From Lolium rigidum (taxonomy: Eukaryota > Streptophyta > Magnoliopsida > Poales > Poaceae): a stretch of 64,000 bases of DNA. Below, in pieces: positions 42,608-52,580 of the stretch (its first letter is position 1; every line of letters starts with the position of its first letter). The notes below the pieces were generated by a model, which worked only from the letters and a program-made list of their open reading frames with translations, was not told the origin of the DNA and did no database searches. Where the stretch lies: contig NC_061514.1 of the NCBI RefSeq assembly GCF_022539505.1, forward strand, positions 253,196,124 through 253,260,123. The letters are read 5' to 3'. Position numbers and translations under genes: made by a program.

Positions 42608-43913
42608 AGAGCGCGCTGCACTTGGCTGGAGCAAACGAGAGCGTTTCCTTTCGAACGTCGTAGAGCAGATGGATGTTCTGCTGCTGGTAGTTGCCTAGCG
42701 TGCTCATCGCGCCGACTGTTTGGTTCCGCATCGCCAGGCACCAGACGCCAGAACCGGAGATCATGTAGTTCTCCGCCGGCAGCACCATGTCTGCGCCGTC
42801 GAAGTGGAAGGTCAGGCTCGGCATGGCCGGCGGTGTCGATGTGTCGGACGGCAGCCCGAAGCACAGGTCGAGCCCCGTGGAGTCGGATCCGTCGGCCAGC
42901 GGCAGCGTCACGAGGGACAGAACCGCGGCACGGACGTGCTGGTACGCCGCGTCGACCAGCGACGTGATCGTCGTGCCGGAGTCGATGATGAGCCCGCCGG
43001 TACCATCGGCCCCCAGAGCGAACGTGTTGGGAGGGATGGACAGCGCCGTCGTGCCGACGGATATGCCCGTCAGGTTTAGGTAGTAGTAGGTGCTCATGGG
43101 CGCCTTGGACGGGCTGGCGACGAACGGCGTCGAGCGGACCCCGGTGCCGTTGAGCGCCGCGGACGGCCCGAGGAGGAGCGTGCTCGTGCTGTTCGTGTCC
43201 TGGAACGGCGTGAGGCAGTAGGAGAACATGCCGGCGCCGAGCTGCGACACGAGCGACATGCTTCCCCTGCCCAAACCGACGAGGCCGGACGAGCCGTTCC
43301 AGTCGTCGCTGCTCGCGTTGCTGCAACCGAACGCGATGCCGGGGACGCGGGCCTGGTCCGCGGGCGTCGAGCCGAACGTGAACGTCTCCAGGTTCTGGAT
43401 GCCCGCCGTCCACCCGGTGCCGTAGGTCTGGTTGTACATGCACGAGCAGCCCGGCGGCGGGCTCGGCCCGGCCAGCGCGGCGCACATGCTCGTCGAGCTG
43501 TTGCATGGGAGCACGCCGAAGGTGGTCGAGCTCGCCGGGTTGTATAGCGGCCCGGGCTGCTTGAAGCACTGGCTGCCGCAGGGCGCGCACTGCGTCCAGA
43601 TGAGGTCGCTGCCCGTGTCGGCGATGGCCGAGTAGGACAGCGGCGGCGTGCCGATGGACAGCGTCATGAGGTACTCCCCGCCGTTGGGCAGGTCCTTCCT
43701 GGTCGGCGCGGCGACGGTGAGGCCTTCGGAGGACGCGAGTTTTCGGGTGAACCGGGCGTGGCGGTGCATGTCGCGGTGCAGTGCGTCGCGCACGAACTCG
43801 GTCGCGGTGACATCGGGGTTGGAGTGGATGCGCGTCAGCCCGACGCGGACGGCGGCGGCGTTGGAGGCGAGAGCTGCAGAAAGGAGCATGAGAAGCACGG
43901 CGATCGACACCAT
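42608..43913 (-). CDS. Nepenthesin-type aspartic protease 2 (A1 family)
   Basis: Single-exon gene like protease 1. Residue numbers here count from the upstream ATG at 43967. Catalytic sites are IADTGSDLIWTQC (Asp117) and IIDSGTTITSL (Asp329), with nepenthesin-type cysteines (CAPCGSQCFKQPG) and several N-glycosylation sites (CNASS, NGSS, NLTG). It ends in PAKCSAL; the next base before the gap is T, as expected for a stop codon, so little coding is lost. I chose ATG 43913 because it opens a clean signal sequence (MVSIAVLLMLLSAALASNA) and because a TATA box at 43994-44000 would put the transcript start near 43965, at the upstream ATG. Secretion is likely; the substrate is unknown. The product would be about 435 residues. 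Confidence 0.9.
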
Positions 43914-43993
43914 TTGTACGTACGATCGATGTCTGGAGCTAGACGACGATGATACAAGAAATGACAATATGTAATGAAATGGTTTGGGTTGGA

Positions 43994-44000
43994 TTATATA
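43994..44000 (-). promoter_or_regulatory. TATA box of protease gene 2
   Basis: TATATAA on the minus strand, 81 bases before ATG 43913 and 27 before ATG 43967. The spacing favours the inner ATG. Confidence 0.65.
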
Positions 44001-45474
44001 CTTCTATGACATTAATTTCTTCATACTTGGTCAAGCTCGCCATTTTGTGCTGGCCTTTTCGGTATGTTGCCTCGAAAGAACCGCGAAGGGTTTATCCTGT
44101 GATTATTGTCACATCACACCAAGAGAGTGATATATACGATTACGCGCAGGCTGAATATATCACGTATTAGGTGAGCTATTTGGTCGACGTGTAGGGAATA
44201 AGAATTCAAAGTTGCCTTCAAAATTGAACACGAGACTCGTGGTCGTCGGATAATTGCGTTTGCCATCGTCGAAAAGCAGGTAGAAGATGCATGAATTGAC
44301 TGAATCCAATCTAGATGAGAGAAAACCAACCGCGTACAAGCAGCTAGCGCCTGTCACACACACAGTACATCACTACATCATCGTCGTCAACTGGCGATCA
44401 ATGATAGGGGGAAAAATGGGTGACTTGTACAGATGTGAAACGACCGTTTCTATGCTGAAAGTGAGAGGCGCAAGCTATAACTTTCAAAGACTGTCTCAAA
44501 TGTCTTAAAAAGCAGACGGAAGTAGCCAACTTCAGTTATCTATTTACTAGGATCTATGCAATTACAAGAGGAGTTCAACGCCAAAGCAGAAACATTGGCG
44601 GCAAGGGTTTTACCTGAAGATATAAAGATAGACAGCCAATACAGTCGGAAATCGAGGATTTATATTATAGTCATTAGGACATCTCCTGGGTTGAACTCTC
44701 AGATGGACATATCAGAGGTGTCTGGTCTGGACATTTGGGAGGTGGACATGTTAATTACCACTTCCCCCCGCGCTGGCATGTCTCATTTGTTCACCTCTCA
44801 AATGTCCACAAGCATTTGTCCGTTTCTTTCTATTATACTTCTACACTATGTTCGATAACAAAGACAACTCAATTTAAACTGCATAGTCCAAAGATGAAAC
44901 CACATAATTTTAAAGGCATGGTTCAAATTGTACATAGTTCAGATGACATAAACATAGTCCAACCGACATAAACACAGTTCACACGACATAGGCGCGAAGC
45001 GTAGGAACACCCATATTGGCAGCTGAGGCTATGCTCGTCGAGGGAGGAGGCACACAGATGTTCGAGGAGGTATATGTTGCTCTGCGGTATGGACGGATAC
45101 TGATCAAGGGAGGAGGCATGCATGAGCTCGAGGAGAGAGGTGCACGGCTTGGCTCCGTGGAGCTCAGAAAGGAGGAAGATGATGGTGATAGGAGCTCGGG
45201 GACTCGGAGGAAGGAGGCAATGGAGGCACCAGCGAGTTGGGAAAGATGAGCTCGACGCAAATTAGGGAAGCGCGCAATGACAGTGCTTTCTGTATTTTTC
45301 AAGCTCATCCAAAACCTGTTTATAAACCTTGAGGGTGCTAAGATAGAATGTGGGTAAAGCTGACAAGACATATTTCACCAGGCTTTGTTTACTGCCATAA
45401 TCCATGTACATAGATTAGCATCAAAGGAATAACCTGTGATTGGTGAAATACCCTCGTAGGAAGAAAAGAAATGT
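44001..45474. other. Intergenic DNA upstream of protease gene 2
   Basis: No gene recognised. From about 44680 the sequence looks transposon-like (ATTAGGACATCTCC, a common grass Harbinger/Tourist-like start) and 44930-44995 has degenerate repeats of GACATAAACATAGTCC. An ORF at 45016-45249 is low-complexity Glu/Gly-rich and unsupported. Confidence 0.4.
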
Positions 45475-45584
45475 TGGGTCATGTCCCTCCACATGGTTGT
45501 GTCTTGTCAGCCAAACATCATCCCCAGAAGTCTAACACATATCAATTATTGATCGACATTCGTAAGGTTGCTTCGAGTTTGATC

Positions 45585-45702
45585 TTTTGTATTGTTTCTT
45601 GTAAGGTTCGTGAATAATATAATAAAAAGCCGTGTGCATCCTTTGGATGCAGAAGCTGGGGCGATATTTCCCCCATTTCGAAAAAAGAGAAAAAAAAATT
45701 CG
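45585..45702 (+). mobile_element. LINE-type 3' tail
   Basis: GCCGTGTGCATCCTTTGGAT, GCAGAAGCTGGGGC and CCCCCATTTCG followed by an A-rich tail. The same tail type occurs at 62152-62206 with a target duplication. Here the 5' end and target duplication were not resolved. Confidence 0.55.
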
Positions 45703-46152
45703 CATATGACGGATGAGCTGCCTTCTTGAGAGGTAGAAAGAAGAAAAACCCTAGCCACCCTTGGTGGCTGTGTGAGAGAGCAAAGTAAGAAAGCATGAAC
45801 GTGGATGTTGTTGTGAGAGGGTGAGAGAACAAACTAGAACACCACAACCGAGTGAGAAGAAAGAAAGAATGAGATGTGATTTCCATCTAGTTTTCTGAGA
45901 TCTGATCGGTCTGTCTTCAGGCTGGTGTTTGAAGGCTCAAACGAGTTTGGATTGGCTCCAAACTTAGTGAGTTTGTTTCTTACTTTGAGTACTTTTATCA
46001 GGTTAGTTGGTTTGAGATCTGGATCAGCGGAGAATCAGATTTCATAACGGTTTTGTCAGTTCGAACTACTGCAATTTTAGCACATGTTAGTTTTGGGAGA
46101 TGAAAAGTTTGGGCAGGCAAAAGGTGTGTCATTGAGTGATTTTTTATCAGTA

Positions 46153-47519
46153 TGTTGGGAACCCATGTATCTTCTTGCCTATCAAAGTTGGTATTGATTG
46201 GATCTGCGGTTTAAGAGCAGTTTTTTTATTACCGAAGGGGACATAAACAATGATTTATCCGCCTTTGTTGTATCTTGTTTCTTGTCATTAATGCTATTAT
46301 TGCCATTGGACAACGAGCTGAGTTGTGTTGTAATATCTTTTACCCAGGTTGCTAATACTGAAGTTTGCATGGACCGGTTGGTCCACACACGTGGTATTTC
46401 CCTCCTCGCGTTGAGGAGATTTTCCACGTAAATCTTTGTGTGCTTCTGTTTGGTTTTATTATGCATATCTATTGGTTGAAGCTTTGCTTGAAGTTTATAT
46501 TTCACACAGGATGGTGGGCAGTGAGGTCATGTATCTCCTCACCGTGCCCACAACAGAGTGGTAACAGAGCTAAGATTCAGTTTGTACTCAAGTTTCATAG
46601 TAACATTTTTTTTAGGCTGAGTGCAGTATACTTGTGTGAAAGATGAAAGTCAATACTAACATAATGATATCACTAAATTGTAGAAATTATCGAGATTGAA
46701 AGAGCAAGATGAATGATTTCTTGTATGTAAATAAATAATGGAAGCATGTGTTTTTCCACTAAGATGCCCAAGGACACGAAGCAAGATCGGTGGGATGTAC
46801 TTCATCTACAAGCTCGTGGGTTCATTTGACGGTGGATCGATGACAATATTTTGAACCATATCATTAATGAGACATGGGCATACACCTTACAGAAGAAATT
46901 GGATGAGTTTTATGATCGCAAAGAAGGTAGCAACAAGATGTTCTTGATCAACAAATTGATACGTTTGAGGTACAAGAAGGGTACTCCAAATGCAGATCAT
47001 GTGAATGAATTTTAGGGTGTTATAAAACAGTTATCTTCAACCAGAATCACATTTGAAGATAAAGTGAGAGCCTTTCTGCTACTTGGCTCATTACCGAACA
47101 CTTGGGGACCTTTAAGGTCACTGTATGCAATTAATCACCTAATGGTATTGTCACTTGGAACCTTGTGAAGACCAAGGTACTAATTAAATGAACAATCCGG
47201 AATAGTTGTTGATAAGGACAATTCTACTTCACATTCAGAAGTGTTGGTGACTCAGTCATGGGGGAGAAGCAATATTAGAGGTCTGAGTAAGGATGAAGGA
47301 AGAAGTAGAAGAAAATTAAAAGGAAAATATGCTGATTTGGTGTGCCATCACTGCCATGAGAAGGTCCACATCAATTGCCATTGTGAACAATGGAAGAAGG
47401 ATAAAAAGAAAGTAAATGAGAAGCAAGTTTAGAGATAAACAACCATTGACAATGATAGTGAGGGTAGAATTACTGCAGTTGAGAAAGTCATGTTTCTTAT
47501 GGATGAAGAACATGATGGA
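46153..47519 (+). mobile_element. Copia-type LTR retrotransposon D, 5' part
   Basis: LTR ending CCCACAACA (46555), a primer site like that of initiator tRNA-Met (TGGTAACAGAGCT, 46559-46571), and a broken gag. The LTR start is ambiguous: TGTTGGGAACCC at 46153 (403-bp LTR) or TGTTGGGTCATG at 45475 (1081-bp LTR, which would then contain the LINE tail). The element is interrupted at 47519/47520 by element C. Its remaining part should lie beyond C's other LTR, right of the window. Confidence 0.72.
46764..47432 (+). pseudogene. gag of Copia element D
   Basis: From ATG 46764 the frame gives MPKDTKQDRWDVLHLQARGF, stop, NHIINETWAYTLQKKLDEFY, NKLIRLRYKKGTPNADHVNE, stop, KQLSSTRITFEDKVRAFLLL. After further damage comes a CCHC zinc knuckle, CHHCHEKVHINCHC (C-X2-C-X4-H-X4-C). 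Several stops interrupt it. It would be the Copia Gag; it cannot be made from this copy. A nearly identical second copy is at 55889-56557. Confidence 0.82.
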
Positions 47520-48612
47520 TGATGACCCACAAGTATAGGGGATCGCAACAGTCTTCGAGGGAAGTAAAATCCAAATTTATTGATTCGACACAAGGGGAGC
47601 CAAAGAATATTTATAAGCTTTAAAAAGTGAGTTGTCAATTCACCTGCACCTGAAAATAGACTTGCTCGCAACAGTTTATCAGTAGTAACAGTTTTATGGT
47701 AGTGGAAGTAGTGAACTAACAGCAGTAGCAAAATAAAAACAGTAGTAGCGATGATTGCAATAGACAGCATGATTAAAATACTGTAGGTACATGGATGGAT
47801 GAACGAGCGTTGCATATGAGAGAGTCCATGTAATAGCAAGACATAGACATTGCAAATAATAATGATAAAATCATCCTAGCATAATATACCCATAGGCGTG
47901 TGTTCATATTTAGTCGTGCGTGCTCGCACTGAGAAACTTGCACGACATCTTTTGTCCTACCAGCCCGTTGCAGCGGGGCCTCTAGGTAAACTACTGGTAA
48001 TTAAGGTACTCCTTTTAATAGAGTACGGGAGAAAAGCATTAACACTCTGTGAACACACGTGATCCGCACATCATAGCCATCCCCTCCGGTTATCCCAATT
48101 CTAGGTCACTTTGAGGCCTCGGGTTTCGGACAACAATATGTGTATACAGCTTGCAGATATGATAAAAAACAATAATTATCCTCGTGAATCAATAACATGT
48201 TCAGATCCGAGATCATGGCACTTGGGCCCAAAGTGGCAAGCATTACGCATAGCAAGTTGCAACAATGTCAAAAACACTAACAACGGATACTAGGCACTAT
48301 GCCCATAAAAATCTTATAGCTATTACATGACCAATCTCATCCAATCCCTACCATCCTCTACAGCCTACAGCGGGGAATTACTCACACATGGATGGGGGAA
48401 ACATGGATGGTTGATGGAGAGGCGTCGGTGATGGCGATGGCGATGATCTCCTCCAAATCCCCGTCCCGGCAGGGTGCCAGAATGGAGCTTCTGGTCCCCG
48501 GATTGGGGTTTCTGGTGGCGGCGGAGCAGCGGAACTCTTTCTGGAAAAACCCCACCTCGGTTTTCAGGTACAGGGGATTCTTATAGTGCGAATGAGAGGT
48601 CGAAGGGGTGGC
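47520..48612 (-). repeat. Element C 3' LTR, inner part (interrupted by element B)
   Basis: Starts TGATGACCCACAAG like the LTR of element A and follows it in order until 48612, where element B begins. The LTR resumes at 59343. It is inserted into Copia gag at 47520 (preceding five bases ATGGA). Confidence 0.85.
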
Positions 48613-50211
48613 TGATACGTCTCCGATGTATCGATAATTTCTTATGTTCCATGCCACATTATTGATGATATCTACATGTTTTATGCACACTTTATGTCAT
48701 ATTCGTGCATTTTCTGGAACTAACCTATTAACAAGATGCCGAAGAGCCAGTTGCTATTTTCTGCTGTTTTTGGTTTCAGAAATCCTAGTAACGAAATATT
48801 CTCGGAATTGGACGAAATCAACGCCCGGGGTCCTATTTTGCCACGAAGCTTCCGGAAGACCGAAGAGGAGTCGAAGTGGGGCCACGAGGCGCCGCCACAC
48901 TAGAGCGGCGCGGCCCAGGCCCCGGCCGCGCCGACCTATGGTGTGGGGCCCTCGTGTGGCCCCCGCGTTGCCCTTCCGCCTACTTAAAGCCTCCGTCGCG
49001 AAACCCCCGCATCGAGAGCCACGATACGGAAAACCTTACGGAGACGCCGCCGCCGCCAATCCCATCTCGGGGGATTCCGGAGATCTCCTCCGGCACCCTG
49101 CCGGAGAGGGGATTCATCTCCCGGAGGACTCTTCACCGCCATGGTCGCCTCCGGAGTGATGAGTGAGTAGTTCACCCCTGGACTATGGGTCCATAGCAGT
49201 AGCTAGATGGTTGTCTTCTCCTCATTGTGCTTCATTGTTGGATCTTGTGAGCTGCCTAACATGATCAAGATCATCTATCCGTAATACTATATGTTGTGTT
49301 TGTCGGGATCCGATGGATAGAGAATACTATGTTATGTTAATTATCAAGTTATTACCTATGTGTTGTTTATGATCTTGCATGCTCTCCGTTATTAGTAGAG
49401 GCTCGTGGCCAAGTTTTTGCTCTTAACTCCAAGAGGGAGTATTTATGCTCGATAGTGGGTTCATGCCTCCATTGATATCTGGGACAGTGACAGAAAGTTC
49501 TAAGGTTGTGGATGTGATGTTGCCACTAGGGATAAAACATTGATGCTATGGCTAAGGATGTAGTTGTTGATTACATTACGCACCATACTTAATGCAATTG
49601 TCTGTTGTTTTGCAACTTAATACTGGAAGGGATTCGGATGATAACCTGAAGGTGGACTTTTTAGGCATAGATGCATGCTGGATGGCGGTCTATGTACTTT
49701 GTCGTAATGCCCAATTAAATCTCACTATATTTATCATGACATGTATGTGCATTGTTATGCCCTCTCTATTTATCAATTGCCCGACTGTAATTTGTTCATC
49801 CAACATGCTTTTATCTTATGGGAGAGACACCTCTAGTGAACTGTGGACCCCGGTCCATTCTTTTATACTCGAAATACAAATCTGCTTGCAATACTTGTTT
49901 TACTCGTTTTCTTGCAAACAATCATCTTCCACACAATACGGTTAATCCTTTGTTACAGCAAGCCGGTGAGATTGACAACCTCACTGTTTCGTTGGGGCAA
50001 AGTACTTTGGTTGTGTTGTGCGGGTTCCACGTTGGCGCCGGAATCTCTGGTGTTGCGCCGCACTACATCCCGCCGCCATCAACCTTCAACGTGCTTCTTG
50101 GCTCCTCCTGGTTCGATAAACCTTGGTTTCTTTCTGAGGGAAAACTTGCTACTGTGCGCATCATACCTTCCTCTTGGGGTTCCCAACGAACGTGTGAGTT
50201 ACACGCCATCA
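48613..50211 (+). repeat. 5' LTR of element B
   Basis: 1599 bases, TGATACGTC...CGCCATCA. A TATA-like TACTTAAAG lies near 48981. Nearly identical to the solo LTR at 57738-59337. Confidence 0.92.
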
Positions 50212-50222
50212 AGCTCTTTTTC

Positions 50223-50238
50223 TGGCGCCGTTGCCGGG
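50223..50238 (+). promoter_or_regulatory. Primer binding site of element B (tRNA-Asp)
   Basis: TGGCGCCGTTGCCGGG, eleven bases after the LTR, is the complement of the 3' end of plant tRNA-Asp (CCGGCAACGGCGCCA). Confidence 0.82.
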
Positions 50239-50463
50239 AGATCAAGACACGCTGCAAGGGGAGTCTCCACTTCCCAATCTCTTTACTTTGCTTTTGTCTT
50301 GCTTTATTTTATTTACTACTTTGTTTGCTGCATTATATCAAAACACAAAAAAATTAGTTGCTAGCTTTACTTTATTTACTGTCTTGCACTCTATATCAAA
50401 AACACAAAAAATTAGTTTACTTGCATTTATTTTATCTAGTTTGCTTTATTTACTACTGCTAAA

Positions 50464-51563
50464 ATGGCCACCCCTGAAAATACTAAGTTGTGTGACTTCA
50501 CAACCACAAATAATAATGATTTCCTATGCACACCTATTGCTCCACTCGCTACTACAGCAGAATTCTTTGAAATTAAACCTGCTTTACTCGAATCTTGTTA
50601 TGCGAGAGCAATTTTCTCGGTGTTAGTTCCGATGATGCTGCTGCCCATCTCAATAATTTCGTTGAATTGTGTGAAATGCAAAAGTATAAAGATGTAGATG
50701 GTGACATTATAAAATTGAAATTGTTTCCTTTCTCATTAAGAGGAAGAGCTAAAGATTGGTTGCTATCTCTGCCTAAGAATAGTATTGATTCCTGGACTAA
50801 ATGCAAGGATGCTTTTATTGGTAGATATTATCCCCCTGCTAAAATTATATCTTTGAGGAGTAGCATAATGAATTTTAAACAATTGGATAATGAACATGTT
50901 GCTCAAGTTTGGGAAAGAATGAAATCTTTGGTTAAAAATTGCCCAACCCATGGACTGACTACTTGGATGATCATCCAAACCTTTTATGCAGGACTGAACT
51001 TTTCTTCGCGGAATTTATTGGATTCAACTGCTGGAGGTACCTTTATGTCCATCACCTTGGGGGCGGCTACAAAGCTCCTTGATAATATGATGGTTAATTA
51101 CTCTGAATGGCACACGGAAAGAGCCCCACAAGGTAAGAAGGTAAATTCTGTTGAAGAATCCTCTTCCTTGAATGATAAGATTGATGCTATTATGTGTATG
51201 CTTGTGAATGATAGGACTAATGTTGATCCTAATAATGTTCCGTTAGCTTCATTGGTTGCCCAAGAAGAACATGTTGATGTAAACTTCATTAAAAATAATA
51301 ATTGTAACAACAATGCTTATCGGAACAATCCTAGTAATAACTATAGGCCATATCCTTATAATAATGGTAACGGTTATGCTAATTCTTATGGGAATTCTTA
51401 CAACAATAATAGGAATACACCCCCTGGACTTGAAGCTATGCTTAAAGAATTTATTAGTACACAAACTGCCTTTAACAAATCTGTTGAGGAAAAGCTCAAT
51501 AAAATTGATATTCTTGCTTCTAAGGTTGATAGTCTTGCCTCTGATGTTGATCTTTTGAAATAG
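50464..51563 (+). pseudogene. gag of element B, one frameshift
   Basis: ATG 50464 opens MATPENTKLCDFTTTNNNDF. The frame shifts near 50600 and continues as SSDDAAAHLNNFVELCEMQK, LFPFSLRGRAKDWLLSLPKN (Gag core), YYPPAKIISLRSSIMNFKQL and an Asn/Tyr-rich low-complexity tail (51290-51415) before coiled-coil heptads (KLNKIDILASKVDSLASDVD). It ends at TAG 51561, in frame with the protease that follows. The single shift and single stop make this the least damaged Gag in the window. Confidence 0.82.
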
Positions 51564-51569
51564 AAAGTT

Positions 51570-52580
51570 ATGCCTAATAGGGATATTGAAAATAAAATTG
51601 TTACTACAGCAAATGCCATCCAAGTTAGGATTAATGAGAATATAAGATTAATGGCTGAATTGCGTGCTAGGTGGGATAGAGAAGAAAATGAAAAACTAGC
51701 TAAAGAGAAAAATGTAGCTAAAGTTTGGACTATTACCACCACTAGCAATGCTAATGATTCACATGTTGCTGCACCTCCTACTATTAATGATAAAATAATT
51801 GGTGTTGGCAATGTTTCTACTCCTAGTGCAAAGCGCGCAAAATTACCCGAAACCGCTAAAACCGTCGAAACCGCCTGTGATAAAACCGCTGAAATTTTTT
51901 CCAACCTTGGGGATGATAATCCCATTGCTTTAAATTGTAATGATTTAGATTTTGATGATTGCCACATCTCTGAAGTTATAAAGTTCTTACAAAAACTTGC
52001 TAAAAGTCCTAATGCTAGCGCTGTAAATTTGGCTTTCACAAAACATATTACAAATGCTCTCATAAAAGCTAGAGAAGAGAAACTAAAACTTGAAACTTCT
52101 ATTCCTAGAAAGCTAGAGGATGGTTGGGAGCCCATCATTAAAATTAGGGTCAATGATTTTGATTGCAATGATTTATGTGATCTTGGTGCAAGTATTTCTG
52201 TTATGCCTAAGAAAGTCTATGATATGCTTGACTTGCCACCATTGAAAAACTGTTATCTGGATGTTAATCTCGTTGATAATGCTAAAAAGAAACCTTTGGG
52301 GAGAGTTGATAATGTTCATATTATGGTTAACAATAACCTTGTTCCCGTTGATTTTGTTGTCTTGGATATTGAATGCAATGCATCTTGCCCCATTATATTG
52401 GGAAGACCTTTTCTTCGAACCGTTGGTGCTACCATTGATATGAAGGAAGGTAATATTAAATATCAATTTCCTCTCAAGAAAGGTATGGAACACTTACCTA
52501 GAAAGAGAATGAAGTTACCTTATGATTCTATTATTAGAACAAATTATGATGTTGATGCTTCATCTCTTGATGTTACTTGA
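51570..52580 (+). CDS. Aspartic protease region of element B
   Basis: A 336-residue open frame in phase with gag across one TAG. The N-terminal half is helical and charged; the C-terminal half is a retropepsin domain with LCDLGASISVMPKKVYDML (DLG at residues 204-206 instead of DTG) and SCPIILGRPFLRTVGATIDM. No polymerase follows. The domain is undamaged despite the unusual active site, like the protease of element A. Confidence 0.75.
   Translation: MPNRDIENKIVTTANAIQVRINENIRLMAELRARWDREENEKLAKEKNVAKVWTITTTSNANDSHVAAPPTINDKIIGVGNVSTPSAKRAKLPETAKTVETACDKTAEIFSNLGDDNPIALNCNDLDFDDCHISEVIKFLQKLAKSPNASAVNLAFTKHITNALIKAREEKLKLETSIPRKLEDGWEPIIKIRVNDFDCNDLCDLGASISVMPKKVYDMLDLPPLKNCYLDVNLVDNAKKKPLGRVDNVHIMVNNNLVPVDFVVLDIECNASCPIILGRPFLRTVGATIDMKEGNIKYQFPLKKGMEHLPRKRMKLPYDSIIRTNYDVDASSLDVT

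Noticed and set aside
42445..43590. 381-aa minus-strand ORF through the gap near protease 2
   Set aside because: Arg/His-rich shadow of the true frame that reads through the N gap.
44556..44858. 100-aa plus-strand ORF upstream of protease 2
   Set aside because: Overlaps transposon-like sequence; no family signature and no splice context.
46153..46555. Calling the Copia LTR start firmly at 46153
   Set aside because: TGTTGGG also occurs at 45475 and leader-like sequence lies between; without the other LTR in the window the start stays ambiguous.
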